The position numbers and the translations under genes are program-made. From the NCBI GenBank assembly GCA_022495005.1, contig JAGYXB010000467.1:62001-126000 (forward strand): a DNA stretch of 64,000 nt, read 5' to 3'. Source of the DNA: Rhyacophila brunnea. Taxonomy: Eukaryota; Arthropoda; Insecta; Trichoptera; Rhyacophilidae. The notes beneath the pieces were generated by a model, which did not search any database, had not been told where the DNA came from, and saw only the letters and a list, made by a program, of their open reading frames with translations. The first letter of the stretch is position 1. Each line of letters begins with the position of its first letter. Positions 50,853 through 62,390 of the stretch are shown one piece after another.

Positions 50853-50985
50853 AATTTGTGTGTGAGTCAGGGTATGGACCTAATAGGTTGAGCAAGTGGC
50901 TGATATCCATTTCTCGTAAAAAAAAAAATCTGTTATTACAAACCTCTACTCTGTGGAGGCCCATGATCCTATTAGGATCGGACAT
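50853..50985 (+). repeat. SINE, 5'-truncated plus-strand copy
   Basis: Starts in the body at gtgtgtgagtcagggtatgg and runs through the tail to gatcctattaggatcggac. Near-identical to the corresponding part of 49978-50182 in inverted orientation. The minus ORF at 50788-50985 is a shadow. Confidence 0.8.
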
Positions 50986-52544
50986 GGTCGAAAAAGAAAA
51001 GAAAAAAAAGTAGGTACCTACGACATAATCATGGTGATTTTTGGGTTAATATTTATTATAAAATACAATGAAATTATCACCAATAATTTTCATTCCTGGA
51101 GTAGTTGTACATTATAATAACCGTACCTTAGAACCAGTATGATTAAAGGAAATTAACTAACTACAGTTTTTGTAACTAAACTTTATAGTTATTTACCTTT
51201 TAGGTATATTCACAATTTCTTTTATTTTGTTAACTGTCAATTTATGGTGGAACTGCATTGTATTGTTGTTTTTATTTAATAAAACGCAATTTTTTGTAGT
51301 ACTTATTCCACTTTTAATCAATAGATTAGGACCGGTTTTGTCCGCCTCAAGTTGAAAATGTCCCTCAAAAAAGTTTTATTAAATAAAATCAACAATTATA
51401 TTCACAATAAAACTCTAAAATTCCTAAAACCAGAAATTTGCAAGTCTATAGATAACATCAAACAGCTGAAAATCCTAAATATATTTTTCCCGAACGTCTT
51501 CTTTTTTATACTTATGGTAAGAACACTGGCTCTCAGGTATAAATATAATACAGTCAATAAGATAGTATGGAGCACTCAGTTTTGGTGAATTTAGTCACAA
51601 GTGGCTCCGTTATCTTTATGGTTTCCTGTCACGCCAAAAAGCTGGCCATTTATGCGCGACCCAATCGTTAAGTTATGGCTAAAATATTTTCCAAATTATT
51701 TCATATTTTACCCAAATATTATGAATAAAAAACCAATTATCATTAAATAGAAACAGCCTTTTAAAGATAAAATTACACATAATAATTCTACAGTGATGTA
51801 AATTTATTTATAAAATTTATATTTAAATACGAAGCTCGTTAACCTTTCCATTACAAGTTACTAGTATAAAGTTATCAGGTGGGTAAATGAAGGCAGGGTT
51901 TTGTTAATTTTTTATCAGAATAATCTAAATAATAAATAAAATAATACATCTAAATAATAATATTATTATATTATCTTAGTAGTAGTACAACTTATTCCCT
52001 TGAATGGTGGCAAGGTATATCTGACGATGCACAAATAAATACCAAATGTAACAACACCACATGCATTATTACAAAAACAATTATTATTAGACAAGCATCG
52101 GTAGAAGTAGAGGTTGTGATTGATAAATCTCATCTCGAGAAATTATCATAAAATGCTTATATTGTATCTAAAAATTCCAGGATGATTTTTTAGTCTAGTT
52201 CAGTAGGTACACTAATAAAAGTCTCGACATTCATTATAAAAAACTTTTGTTACAAATCATAAGTAATCATTTTTCGAGTATCTCGAGAAATCTTGCATCT
52301 CAAGAAATGAAAAAGTCGGAAAATCACAAGCTTTAGCTAGAACTTCAATTCATGCCTGCGTGTTTTCATCGGCTTTGTCCAGAAAGTTCTACATATTATA
52401 AAATGTACAGAACTCATTGGTTTTCTGTGTCTTTTCCACCCAGTCCAACCAATGCAGTCTTAGTGTGCCGATCTTTCTTTTCCTTCGTGATACATTGAAA
52501 AAATACCTATTGGGTTATACGGTGTCTGTCATCTCAAAGATAAT
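50986..52544. other. No gene recognised
   Basis: AT-rich; one chance ORF at 51352-51588. Confidence 0.4.
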
Positions 52545-52553
52545 ACCAGCTTA

Positions 52554-52587
52554 ACAGTTGTTCCGTGTGATCGACGACAGACGGACG
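52554..52587 (+). promoter_or_regulatory. Internal Pol II promoter of the retrotransposon (Inr + DPE)
   Basis: Taking A 52556 as +1, the start reads acAGTT (initiator TCAKTY with one mismatch in the flanking base). GGACG falls at exactly +28 to +32 (52583-52587), a full match to the downstream promoter element RGWYV. Jockey-, Doc- and I-type elements are known to use such downstream promoters. Confidence 0.7.
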
Positions 52588-52742
52588 TCACCAATAACGA
52601 GATAGCGAGTGATTACAAATTAATAATAACCAGTTGTGCGTGCGGCGTAACAATAAATTATTGTTACAAAGTTGTTTACATTTAAGTGTCTCTGACTACA
52701 GGGGCGCTTATTAAAAATCAAAAAAATACAACGTTGCCAGCA

Positions 52743-53977
52743 ATGGATCACCAAAAAGAAACCCAACAAACAATGTCTTATGCATCAGTTGCTCAAAAAA
52801 TGCAATTTCCGAAGAAGGAGCAAGCCATCGTTCTAGATGCTATCGATGGCATCTCTATACGAGAATATACACTGTCAATCGGGAATAAGGTAGGTCCATG
52901 TCATATAAGATATGTATCTAGGATTTTCCAGGGAAGAATATGTATATACTTGAGTAGTGAAGAACAAGCAGATAAATTAACAGTAAATCAAGAAACAGTT
53001 AAAATTGGAAACCACATACTAGAAATTAGGCAGCTGATCACCAAATCAAAGAGGATAATAATATCAAACGTGTGTCCTATAAACCCACACAGCGTTCTGG
53101 AATCAAAACTCAACGAATTAAACATAAAAACTACTTCACGTATTACAAGCATCAGAGCTGGTATTAATGAACCGGGTTATGCACATATTTTAAGTTTCCG
53201 GAGACAGGTTTATGTAAACCCAGAAGACATAATTAAACTGCCAGAGTCAATGCAAATAAATTTTGATAATACCCTGTACTGGATTTACTTCTCCACCAAA
53301 AAATTGACATGCTTTATATGCAAAGAAGAGGGCCATCTGGCCAAATATTGTAAAACAACTGGAAATAATGAACTTTACACTGTACAATTGCCTGACTCTC
53401 TCAATGTACCAAAGGTGTTAACCTCTCTTTCGTTAGAGAGAGAAAATACACTCCAGGAGGATGAACTAGCCGCAGATATAGAGTCGGACAACTCTATTAT
53501 CAACAAGGATACGCCAATCGGTTCAAAAAGGCCGTTGACCAGTCCAACTGATATCAGCAGCGTAGAATTTGAATTTGAAGATACAGTGAAAAATAATGCA
53601 ATCTCACGCATTCCTGCACTCCAACAGACACCAAAAAAACCAAAAAAATCGAAAAAGTATCCACTGAGGATACAAATGAACTTTTATTACCTGCGAAGGA
53701 ACATGTTGAAAGTAATCGTCATAGATTTCCAATCGATTATGAAACATTACTCAGTTTCCTTGTAAAAACACATGGAAATCCCAATACCGAAATGATTGCA
53801 AATGAATTTACTACTGATATAGAAGCTCTTAATAACATGCTAACAGAAATCTATAGTCATTTAAAAGAACGCAGCATTAAAAGTCGCATAACAAGGATCA
53901 AGAAAAGACTCAGTAATCCACAATTAAAAGTTTCCAGTGAAGATATTAGTTCGTTGGAAGGACAAGAGGAACAATAA
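52743..53977 (+). pseudogene. Retrotransposon ORF1 (gag-like, CCHC zinc knuckle), frameshifted
   Basis: The first ATG in frame is 52743; the same frame is open upstream to a GTG at 52686. It has SYASVAQK near the N-terminus, a nucleic-acid-binding region with ISNVCPINPHSV and EPGYAHILSFRRQVYV, and the zinc knuckle CFICKEEGHLAKYC at about residues 190-203. A lysine- and proline-rich stretch coded by A-runs (about 53628-53660) precedes a frameshift. The frame entered by mutation stops at 53765, while the natural frame continues past it (NPNTEMIANEF onward) to TAA 53975-53977. The product would bind the element's RNA. The ORF at 53375-53611 on the minus strand is a shadow. Confidence 0.88.
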
Positions 53978-53981
53978 CATA

Positions 53982-54704
53982 ATGCATAATTCCAACAACA
54001 AAGTTAACCAATTTATTCAATCTGATATACGTATTGTTTTCTGGAATACAAGAAGCATTCTTAATAGACTAGAGGAGCTTAGAGTGATGCTAGATGAAAT
54101 TGATATTTTTATAGGCGTGGAAACATGGTTAAACGACACCATTTCTCACATAGTTATTAGCTTCCCAGGTTTTATGGTGCTTTGGCGAGACAGGACGTAC
54201 GCCAGAGGAGGAGGTATAATTTTCATTATTAGAAATACTATAGCTTACAAAACTATTAACAACCTCATCATTTCGAACATATCCAATGAAGTTTTGGGCA
54301 TTACACTGACTAACCTTAAAGATAAAATTAATATCATTGCAGTTTATAGGCCCTTTATTGGCTATTTATTGGTGGGAGACTTCAATGCCTACAATGTCAC
54401 GTGGAATTGCAATAGAAATGATATAAATGGTTCTAGAATCATCTATACTTTAGCTGATTACGACTTAATTTTAATAAACAATAATACTAAAACCCGTATT
54501 GATCTGCGACGAGGTACAAAATCAAATATTGATTTAGTTTTTTCTTCTCCTAATCTTCTACAACAGATTGTATTAAATATAGATGAAGACCCCCGGGGAT
54601 CGGATCACTATCCAGTGCGTATTAATTTATCTGTACAAAAAGCAATTTATTTCAAAAAGACTTTCAAGTTGCAGACCAAAAAAACCAATTGGGTTAAATT
54701 TTAA
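53982..54704 (+). pseudogene. Retrotransposon ORF2, AP-endonuclease part
   Basis: ATG 53982 lies 4 nt after the ORF1 stop (caata gap), so ORF2 was probably translated by reinitiation. Endonuclease motifs in order: VFWNTRSI (Asn), IGVETWL (catalytic Glu), GGGIIFI, VGDFNAYNVTW (Asp/Asn), SNIDLVF and SDHYPV (catalytic Asp-His). It would nick target DNA for target-primed reverse transcription. Odd point: between IIAVYR and LVGDFN, roughly 30 residues normally present are missing, an in-frame deletion. The frame stops at TAA 54702-54704, before the RT. Confidence 0.88.
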
Positions 54705-56575
54705 AATACAATGGCGGAAAATATTAATGAATTCAAAACAGATTCTTTTCTCAGTTTAAGTTCAGTCTCGCAGTATAAATTCCTCACTTAAAAAATTACA
54801 CAAGCAGTCATAGACTGCACCCCAAAAAAAGGGAATAATAAGAGAAAAAGAAAAGCTGCCTTAAAAAAATGGGAATTTACCTTAGATTTTAAAGACTTAA
54901 TTGAATACAAAAAGAATGCTGCCATAGCTAAAAAAACTTTTAAAAAGAAAAAGAGTGACTGTTTTCGAAAATTTGCAGAGACCATCAATTTTAGCACAGA
55001 CCTTAAGTATACATGGGAAAAAGCAAAAAATTTTAAAAACAAATGGATAAAAATTAGACCCGATAGTATTGAACAAAATATGCAAAATAAAGAGAAAATT
55101 GAAGCTGCTCTTGAAAAACTATGCCCACCGTGGGTTCCAAGTAACCCTAACATTTTCCCTGTTACCAAAAATAACACGCTATTCGACACTCACTTTAGTT
55201 TCATAGAATTCAGCATAGCATTAAATTCTCTTCAACATAATTCCGCACCTGGAACGGACGGGATAACGTATGAAGTCATTAATATGCTTCCCACTCCAAT
55301 AAAACATAATATATTCCTTGACATTTTTAACCTCATGTTTCATAGCATGGAATTCCCTGACGAATGGAAAAGCATATTTATACATTTTATTAATAAACCT
55401 AATTTGGATTGCTTAAGACCTATTGCACTGACCTATGTGTCTGCAAAATCTTAGAAATCATGGTCGCAAATAGATTTCGCTGGTGGCTGGAAAGAGAAAA
55501 AATTATCCCAGATACACAAACCGGATTCAGGAAAGGTTTTTCCTGTGCGGATAACCTAACAAATGTTGCAATGTATATTGAATAATCTTTTAATGAAAAA
55601 AAACATACGCTAGGTATTTTTTTGGACGTGATTGGAGCCTTCAATAACGTTCAATCAGATATTCTCGTTGAAATATTGGCACAAATAGGGTGCCCCTTTA
55701 AACTCGTTAAATTCTGTTTTTTTCTTGTCTACGAGAGATAAATCTCTACTAATTCAAACATAGATCTCCCGAGGACACTGTATAAAGCCGTTCCTCAAGG
55801 AGGAATTTTAAGTCCGCTGTTTTACATTATATACGTTAGCCACATTGTTCGCAATATACCGAAAGCTATAACAGTCTCCCAATTTGCAGACGATATATCT
55901 TTGTTCCTTAAAACTAAAGACCCCAATCAGGATAAAAATATAATGGAATTTGCACTAGAAATAATTAGAAATAATCTATTTAAACTGGGTTTGGATCTAT
56001 CTCCGGAGAAAACGATATTTGTACATTTCAACAAAAACAAAATACTGCCGGGAGAATTTCAAATTAATTTGAATGATATGATGATTAAATCAACTGACTC
56101 AGCCAAATTTCTAGGTATTTATTTCGACTTCAAGCTTTCTTTTGATAAACATGTCAATTACATTGCCCAGAAATTCAATAGAGCCACCAACATTATAAAG
56201 TTCCTCAGAGGTACTTGGTGGGGATCACACCCTTCCACTCTAATAACTTTCTATAAAAGCTACATCAGATCCATAATGGACTATGGAAGCTATATTTACT
56301 TCCCAAAAAATAAAGGAGCAAAGCTACAGTTAGAACGACTACAGAACCAAGCTATCAGATTGGCTCTTGGCCTAAAAAAAAGTACACCTACTAACATACT
56401 ACTTGCCGAAGCCAAGATAACATTACTAGAAGAAAGATCTAAATTTATATGTAAAAACTTCTTGGTAAAATGTATGTCAAACCGTACTTCTAATACGAGA
56501 TACAATGTCAACAGATTTCTACAAACAACTATAACGCGAGATCGTACTCCGAAGAGATTTCAAATTTTAAAATAA
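54705..56575 (+). pseudogene. Retrotransposon ORF2, linker and reverse transcriptase
   Basis: After a lysine-rich linker with stops, RT motifs follow: APGTDGITYEV, EFPDEWKS, RPIALT, then a frameshift near 55425-55440, TGFRKGFSCADNL, motif A FLDVIGAFNNV, AVPQGGILSPLFY (motif B), the active site QFADDISLF (55880-55906), LGLDLSPEKT and AKFLGIYFDFKLSF, with a C-terminal thumb. In-frame stops occur at 55583-55585 and 55739-55741, and again at 56573-56575 between RT and RNase H. The FADD box is the catalytic aspartate pair. The minus ORFs 54788-55189, 54897-55085, 55420-55644 and 56296-56511 are shadows. Confidence 0.9.
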
Positions 56576-57640
56576 AGTATCCAAGCTGTAAATTGTATTG
56601 ATCATCTGATTTTAAAAAGAGACTTCTACAACTTTTTTAATTATACTTATGAGGATATTATATATAACGTTTTAACTAATACAAAAATAGGAATGGAGCT
56701 ATCGCACTCCGACTCTCCCGACTTATTATTCAAGTCCAAATTTAGCAATCAAAATGTAGTCCAAATTTTTACGGATGGAAGCAAAATTCCCGATTCACCT
56801 TCAGTATGTGTAGCAGTGTTCTTCCCCCAATTCAACACGTCGGTTGCCAAAAGTGTCCACAGATTCACTTCCATCTATACAGCAGAGTGCTTAGCCTTAT
56901 GCGAAGCCACTAAAATTGCACTTAATTACAAAAATAAAAATATCAACATTTTCACTGACTCCTTAAGTCTGATTCACTCGCTCGAAAATCCAAATTTCAG
57001 CATCAAAACTAATGACTACATTCTTAATATTAAAACCAACAATTCCAAATTAAGAAATAGTAACAAACACGGTACAAATATACAGATATACTGGATTCCA
57101 GCACATAAAGGAATTAATGGCAATGAAATTGCTGATCAATTGGCAAAAAAATCTGTAAAATACCCATCAGAAAATATAAGAATTCCATACACAGATTTTA
57201 AAACCCAGTTTAAACAAACAATGAGCGAAAATAACGGTAAATATTTAGAAAATCTTGGGAAAGAAAAGGGAACACACTACTATCAAAACTTTTATAGTAG
57301 ATCTCCTAAAACTTGGTTTAGTAAACATTGTAAAATAAAGCGAGATGTAATAGTGACAATAGCTAGAAGCAGGACAAGGCATCACAGTCTCAACGAATCA
57401 TTGTACAAATTTAAAGTAGTAGATAGCCCTCAGTGTCAGTGTGGACATCCCACTCAAGATCTTAACCACATTGTCTGGCAATGTGATGCCTATGACCAGG
57501 AGAGAGAAGTGTTATTGAATAAGTTGGGGAAATGCAGGTTATACCCTCCTTTTACGATTAATTCGTTCCTGGCAAAACCAAATATTTCAGTTATGAAAAT
57601 TGTACATGAATTTCTCCAAAAATGTAACGTAAATGTCTAG
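56576..57640 (+). pseudogene. Retrotransposon ORF2, RNase H and C-terminal zinc-like domain
   Basis: Same frame as the RT, separated only by the TAA at 56573. Counting from Met 56693, all four catalytic acids are intact: D28 (FTDGSK), E65 (TAECLAL), D89 (IFTDSLS) and D148 (NEIADQLA), with WIPAHKG supplying H138. C-terminally, CQCGHPTQDLNHIVWQC is the Cys-His patch usual after RNase H in this group. It ends with TAG 57638-57640. The enzyme would degrade the RNA of the cDNA hybrid. This is the best preserved part of the element, although it cannot be translated as part of an intact ORF2. Confidence 0.92.
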
Positions 57641-57798
57641 TGTATAGTGTAACAAAAATGTAATTCTGTATCATTAATAATGTAACTATTTATGCCTGTC
57701 GTTAAAAAAAATGTATGTATACTTTTGTAAACCATTGTAAAGCAGAATAGCCTTCCATTCAGAGAAGAGTTCAATTGCTTCCAAAAAAAAAAAAAAAA
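57641..57798 (+). other. Retrotransposon 3' UTR and poly(A) tail
   Basis: AT-rich 3' UTR, then 16 A residues at 57783-57798 and the target duplication. A minus-strand ORF (57637-57867) crossing the junction is a shadow. Confidence 0.85.
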
Positions 57799-57808
57799 CC
57801 AGCTTAAC

Positions 57809-58164
57809 CGATTCACCTGAATCGTGGAATCTCCATAAGGTGTTGTTATATTAAAAAAAAAGATCATATCACTCTCCGTTTACTATCGCACAAAACACAG
57901 TTGACAGCGTGGTGACTTCAATCTTGGAATTACTCCTGAGACATTCCAAGATACAACAATTTAAGTGCCAAGTGTTATTCGTAATGACTGGATGTGATGC
58001 AGGGTGGCATTGGTTGGTTGAAATATTTAGTTAATACCATTTCAATTTTGATATATATTTTTTCAAGAATTATTAATAACCATGTCCTTACTTTTTTATA
58101 CAAGGTGGTTGTTAGTAATTTTGAACAATTGCAAACACCCAAGCTTTGAGAAAAACACATAAAT
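57809..58164. other. No gene recognised
   Basis: Host flank of the retrotransposon; nothing identified. Confidence 0.4.
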
Positions 58165-58243
58165 AATGTCTCCTCACCGGGATCGAACACAGAACTCTCG
58201 GGTGGAAGGCTAACGCTTTACGAACTGTACCACGAGAGCCCCC
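58165..58243 (-). repeat. tRNA-Gly-like SINE head
   Basis: Minus strand: gggctctcgtggtacagttc (box A region), ccttccaccc anticodon area with TCC (Gly-like), and tgttcgatcccggtgagg (box B). The extra bases in the D arm and the lack of an acceptor match make it a SINE head or pseudogene. Different family from the main SINE. Confidence 0.6.
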
Positions 58244-59204
58244 TTCAATTTTGATATTATGTCGTGTTACTCGTGTTATAATAGTATTTTATTACATTTT
58301 CATTAAATTTAATCTTACGATATTATGCAATCATATTATTTTACTGCGATGGAAAAGCAATAAGCCCCATAATTGCGTGCGATTATTTCAAATGGCAGTT
58401 AATATTGACAAAGATAATTTTCTCAAGTCAGTTAAATTTAAATCTACGTAATACCCTCGCACAAGGATCAATATTGTTTAGCAGACTTGATAAATTAATT
58501 ATCAACGCCGAAACATAATAATCTTTAAGTATATCGCCTAGATATCTCAAGAAAATCCCGAAGCAAAGTTGTCGTAAATGACGTATCATCAATTTTATTA
58601 ATTCACATATCAAAAAGGCAATTTTGTGTGTAGTTTACTCGTAACGAGTGTAATGATATCACATCAAAAAGTTGATATTGAGAAATTTGTCACTGATGAC
58701 GTCACAATATCGTTTCATTACGGAGACCATTAAACATTATGTAAACTAAATTTCATAACTATAATGCGCTCTTAAAACATAAGGGACATTCTCGATACCA
58801 TCTGAAATGAACAATAGTCACTCTCTTCACTACGGGTACCCAATCTTTTTCGAGTTGTGACCCACTTTTATAATAGCCAACTAACTTGCAAACCCCCTTA
58901 GCAACCACATTCATAATAATATAAAGGTAGTTTAATAATGTGAACAAAACACATTAAAAATTATCATTAAAAAAAATTGCATGTGGATTATCAAACATCA
59001 CATTTTCTATTACTTTGACAATTATTTAGTTTCATATAAATTTTACACAAATTAAATAAATGCAAATATGAATTTCCGTCCAAAGAAGATTTATATTTGA
59101 CATTTTGTTATACGGACATAAATTAAAAATGTTTATTTCTTATTTAAATCTTTTTGAAACACTACTTTAAATCTCTAAAAGTATTTTTTGTTTATGTATT
59201 CATC
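58244..59204. other. No gene recognised
   Basis: AT-rich; chance ORFs at 58251-58451, 58428-58613 and 58759-58947. Confidence 0.4.
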
Positions 59205-59420
59205 TTTACCAAGTAATTAGGTTTTCATGTTATTTTATTGTATTGATTTTATATACAAACAAGAGCTAACTGTATCAATAATTTTGTGTCAGTGTGCATT
59301 TACCATTGGCGAGTGCGCATTGTGACCGAAGATGCAGAAAGGTGAAATCCGAGTTAAAAAAAATACTCGAATTGAGTAGTACAAAACTTAATTCAATTAG
59401 AATTTAAATTTAAATTCCAT
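59205..59420 (+). repeat. Dispersed repeat with core gatgccgaaaggc (copy 4)
   Basis: Contains attaggttttcatgttatt, tgtgtcagtgtgcatttacc and the degenerate core gaccgaagatgcagaaaggt followed by gaaatccgagtt. Same order as the 9.4-kb copy. Confidence 0.6.
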
Positions 59421-60849
59421 CAAGTACCCGTAATAATTGATTTTAGTAATTTTGTAATTAAGTCACGAGCCTTCGACAGAAGACGGCACCAAAGGAAGAA
59501 CAATTTATGATAAATAAAGCTGGTGGGTATATTTGGTCATTATAACTTTAAAAAGCTTTCATATTTTTTTAGAAAGTCTACGACAAAACGTCTGAGAAGC
59601 TCTGATATAAAATAAACCGTTTCCAAAAAAAACACCACTACCATTGATAAAGTCAAAATAAGATATCATCCTAAGTTATCTGCACTCTATTTTTCTTTCA
59701 ACACACATCTTAATCCATCTGCAAGACCGCGGCCTTTAAGTCAAAGCAAAGTGAATTGAAAACATCCCTCATCTACTTACGGAAACTTGCAAAAAAAGTC
59801 AACACTTTCACGAAAAATCCTTGAAGCTTTTTCTTCACTCTCTTTCAAAACTAAACTCGCAAGATAGTGTGATAGTAATATGGTGGTCGTAGTTTTCCAA
59901 AACGTAGTTCAGAACCTTTTCTGCGGGGACTTGTACGAAATCCTTTCATTGGATTAGATCCTAAAAAAATATACTCCATTTTCTTATAACATCACTGAAA
60001 TATATACCCATTTTTTAAATCCCTATAAATAAATAACTCACAACATCGCATGGAAAATAAAATGTGCTATATAGTTTTTTTGATACGTTAAAGCTAATAA
60101 AAATACTTGAGCAGATTAGCGAAAAAAGCTAAGAGAGAGCTTTATAATATATCAAGATTAATTATCCTTTAATGCCATATACTTAAAGAATAAGCACAAA
60201 ATATACTTTTTAGTTTTCGTCACTTTTAGGATATTACCTTCAAATGAGCTTAAATGTCTGAGTACAGTGTAAGCACTGTATTTTATTAGAATATTATAAA
60301 CTAACGCAAATGGGCCAAATTTAAGAAAATATTTTTTGGTGCATTCTGAACATATCAAGTCGGGTAGATTCTTGTATTCATATATTATAATCGATCTATA
60401 GTTTAGTTGTTATCGACGTAAGCCATAAATCAATACCGCATAGATGTTACACCAAGTGTTAAATCGTCGACTCTGTTCATCAATAAGCTATGTTCGAAGT
60501 GTGTAAGAGGAAAGTATGAAACAGGATATATACACTAACATATACGGTCTATAAAGTATAAATATATTCACATTTATTAATTAATAAACTATAATAATTA
60601 ATCATATTCTTAGTATGTAATCAATTAAAATATCAAATTAATAAATCTAATCATATATATATTCTAAGAATATATTCCTACACAAAAAGTAAACCTGATA
60701 ATGATGAAACTTCCTTCATCGTTATAGCACTAATCTTTGCCAGCAAATTCGGAACATAGTCGGTGATTCAAGACTATTCGTGCGAGCGCATGACCAAAGT
60801 CAGAATGCTGAAAAATAATGAGTTAAAAAGCGAAAAACTGACCAATATA
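59421..60849. other. No gene recognised
   Basis: AT-rich; a minus ORF at 60158-60358 looks like chance. Confidence 0.4.
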
Positions 60850-60857
60850 CAGACGTC

Positions 60858-61583
60858 TAGGGATTCCAATACCGGGTTCCCGAGCTATTTTCGATACCTA
60901 TGAATCCCGGGATTGATAAACATAATCCCGAAACTTTAGGGATTGATTTTTTATATCAATTTTTATGGAAAATAAAATAAAAACGAAAATATTACAGAAA
61001 AAATACTTTTAATAACAAATAACTACATTAGGAATAAACTGAGTTTGAATGAAGTTGATTTATATCCATGTGTAAGTTGCCGATTCATTTAATTTTTTCA
61101 CATAAATTAATAAAAATGAGAAAGATTAGAAAAAAACAATGCTTCGCACTATTAACAAAGTAATTCCATCATGATATCATACGTTTTACGGCAGTTTCAT
61201 ATTTGGCTGACTAATTATATTTATAAAGCGGAAAGGACATAAAAATACCATGATTTGCTTTACTATTTTAAATCTCGTTAACCCATTCATTAAGTATTTA
61301 CTATCAGAAAAAGCAATCTCATTTTAAATTCACATTATTATTTATAGTACAATATTATTTACTCCATTAAACTAATGTATTTCCAAGAATGAACGTATAC
61401 AATATTAGCAATAAATGTCTTAAATAGTATAAATTATACTAGATTTATTTTTGACCGATTTTATCAATGTTATTTGTAAATTTAAAATTTTCATATTAAC
61501 AATGGAAAAAAATGCCAATCATGGGACCAGTCCCGGGATTGTCAAATTGTAATAAGAATTTTGGCTCGGGATTTGATTCCCTA
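60858..61583. mobile_element. hAT-type MITE, copy 2 (726 bp)
   Basis: Perfect 8-bp target duplication CAGACGTC at 60850-60857 and 61584-61591. Ends TAGGGATTCCAAT and …TTGATTCCCTA. Same orientation and nearly the same sequence as 12121-12866, with small deletions. It interrupts a coding-like stretch that continues at 61592. The minus ORF 61496-61693 crosses its end and is not a gene. Confidence 0.92.
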
Positions 61584-61591
61584 CAGACGTC

Positions 61592-61740
61592 TACTTGAAG
61601 ATATTGACATTTGGAAAGGAACAATTTGGCGACGTCAAATGGACGACACCGACTGGACACCAATAAAACTCGGTGATAGATATATTGGCGCAAAACACAT
61701 GAATGAAATGTGCAAAAAAAAAATACACCTTGATATATGA
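61592..61740 (+). other. Coding-like segment of unknown identity next to the hAT insertion
   Basis: A plus-strand frame from about 61592 gives LLEDIDIWKGTIWRRQMD, then DDTDWTPIKLGDRYIGAKHM before stops. The composition (Trp, Asp, Arg) looks protein-like. I do not recognise it; it may be a transposon fragment or exon interrupted by the hAT element. Confidence 0.3.
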
Positions 61741-62390
61741 CGATTTGTATCAGTAAATAGATAATTTAGTCTAATATAAAACATGTTCTTATAATAAAGT
61801 GAGGTTTATGGTAGTTAGATAAAATGTCAATAACAATATACAAAATTATTATCGTTGGCAAGAAACACATTCACTTATTTCTCAAGCACCGACCCACTTT
61901 CCTAAGTTAAAGTGTGAGTTCCGTTGCCGATTTGTTACAGAAGATCGCATCAAATTGTTTGAAGGGTTTTTGTTATTAATGACCTCATCAAAAATCTTCT
62001 CCTGTAATGACAAGAAAGAGACCTAATTTCTCACACCTTACAAACCCGCCAAGTTTCTAAGTAGATTTTATCGTTCACCTCCTTGTCGGCCTCATTTTCT
62101 TGCGACAAAATAAGCGCGATTATTTAAAATTCTTGAGAAAATTAGGTCACAAATTATTGTCATTTTCTTTTGATTCACTGTCATTTAATATAGTACATAA
62201 ATATATTTATAAGTGTTATATATGATTTACTCATATTATAAAATGCTGGTACCCAAACCATTTTATAAATTTCTGAAGGATGAATAAAACTTCTTCAACT
62301 TTTGCAAATGTTGATCGATGTGTCCCTGATAACAATACTTGATACAATGATAAGTACGTGACCATGTTAATCCTCAAATTATCATTTGGG
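61741..62390. other. No gene recognised
   Basis: AT-rich, no frames of note. Confidence 0.4.

Larger units (their letters stand above)
52556..57798 (+). mobile_element. Full-length non-LTR retrotransposon, I/Jockey group with RNase H (5.24 kb, inactive)
   Basis: Flanked by the direct repeat ACCAGCTTAAC at 52545-52555 and 57798-57808, an 11-bp target duplication whose first A may belong to the tail. It begins with an internal promoter, then has ORF1 (gag-like), a 4-nt gap, ORF2 (AP-endonuclease, reverse transcriptase, RNase H), a 3' UTR of about 140 bp and a 16-A tail. This order, with RNase H after the RT, is typical of I-clade elements and some relatives in insects. Complete ends show a full-length insertion, while frameshifts in ORF1 and ORF2 and several stops show it can no longer encode its proteins. 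Confidence 0.93.

Noticed and set aside
54788..55189. Minus-strand 133-codon ORF rich in Phe/Leu, looking like a membrane protein
   Set aside because: Antisense of the lysine-rich linker of the retrotransposon; poly-Lys codons read as poly-Phe on the other strand.
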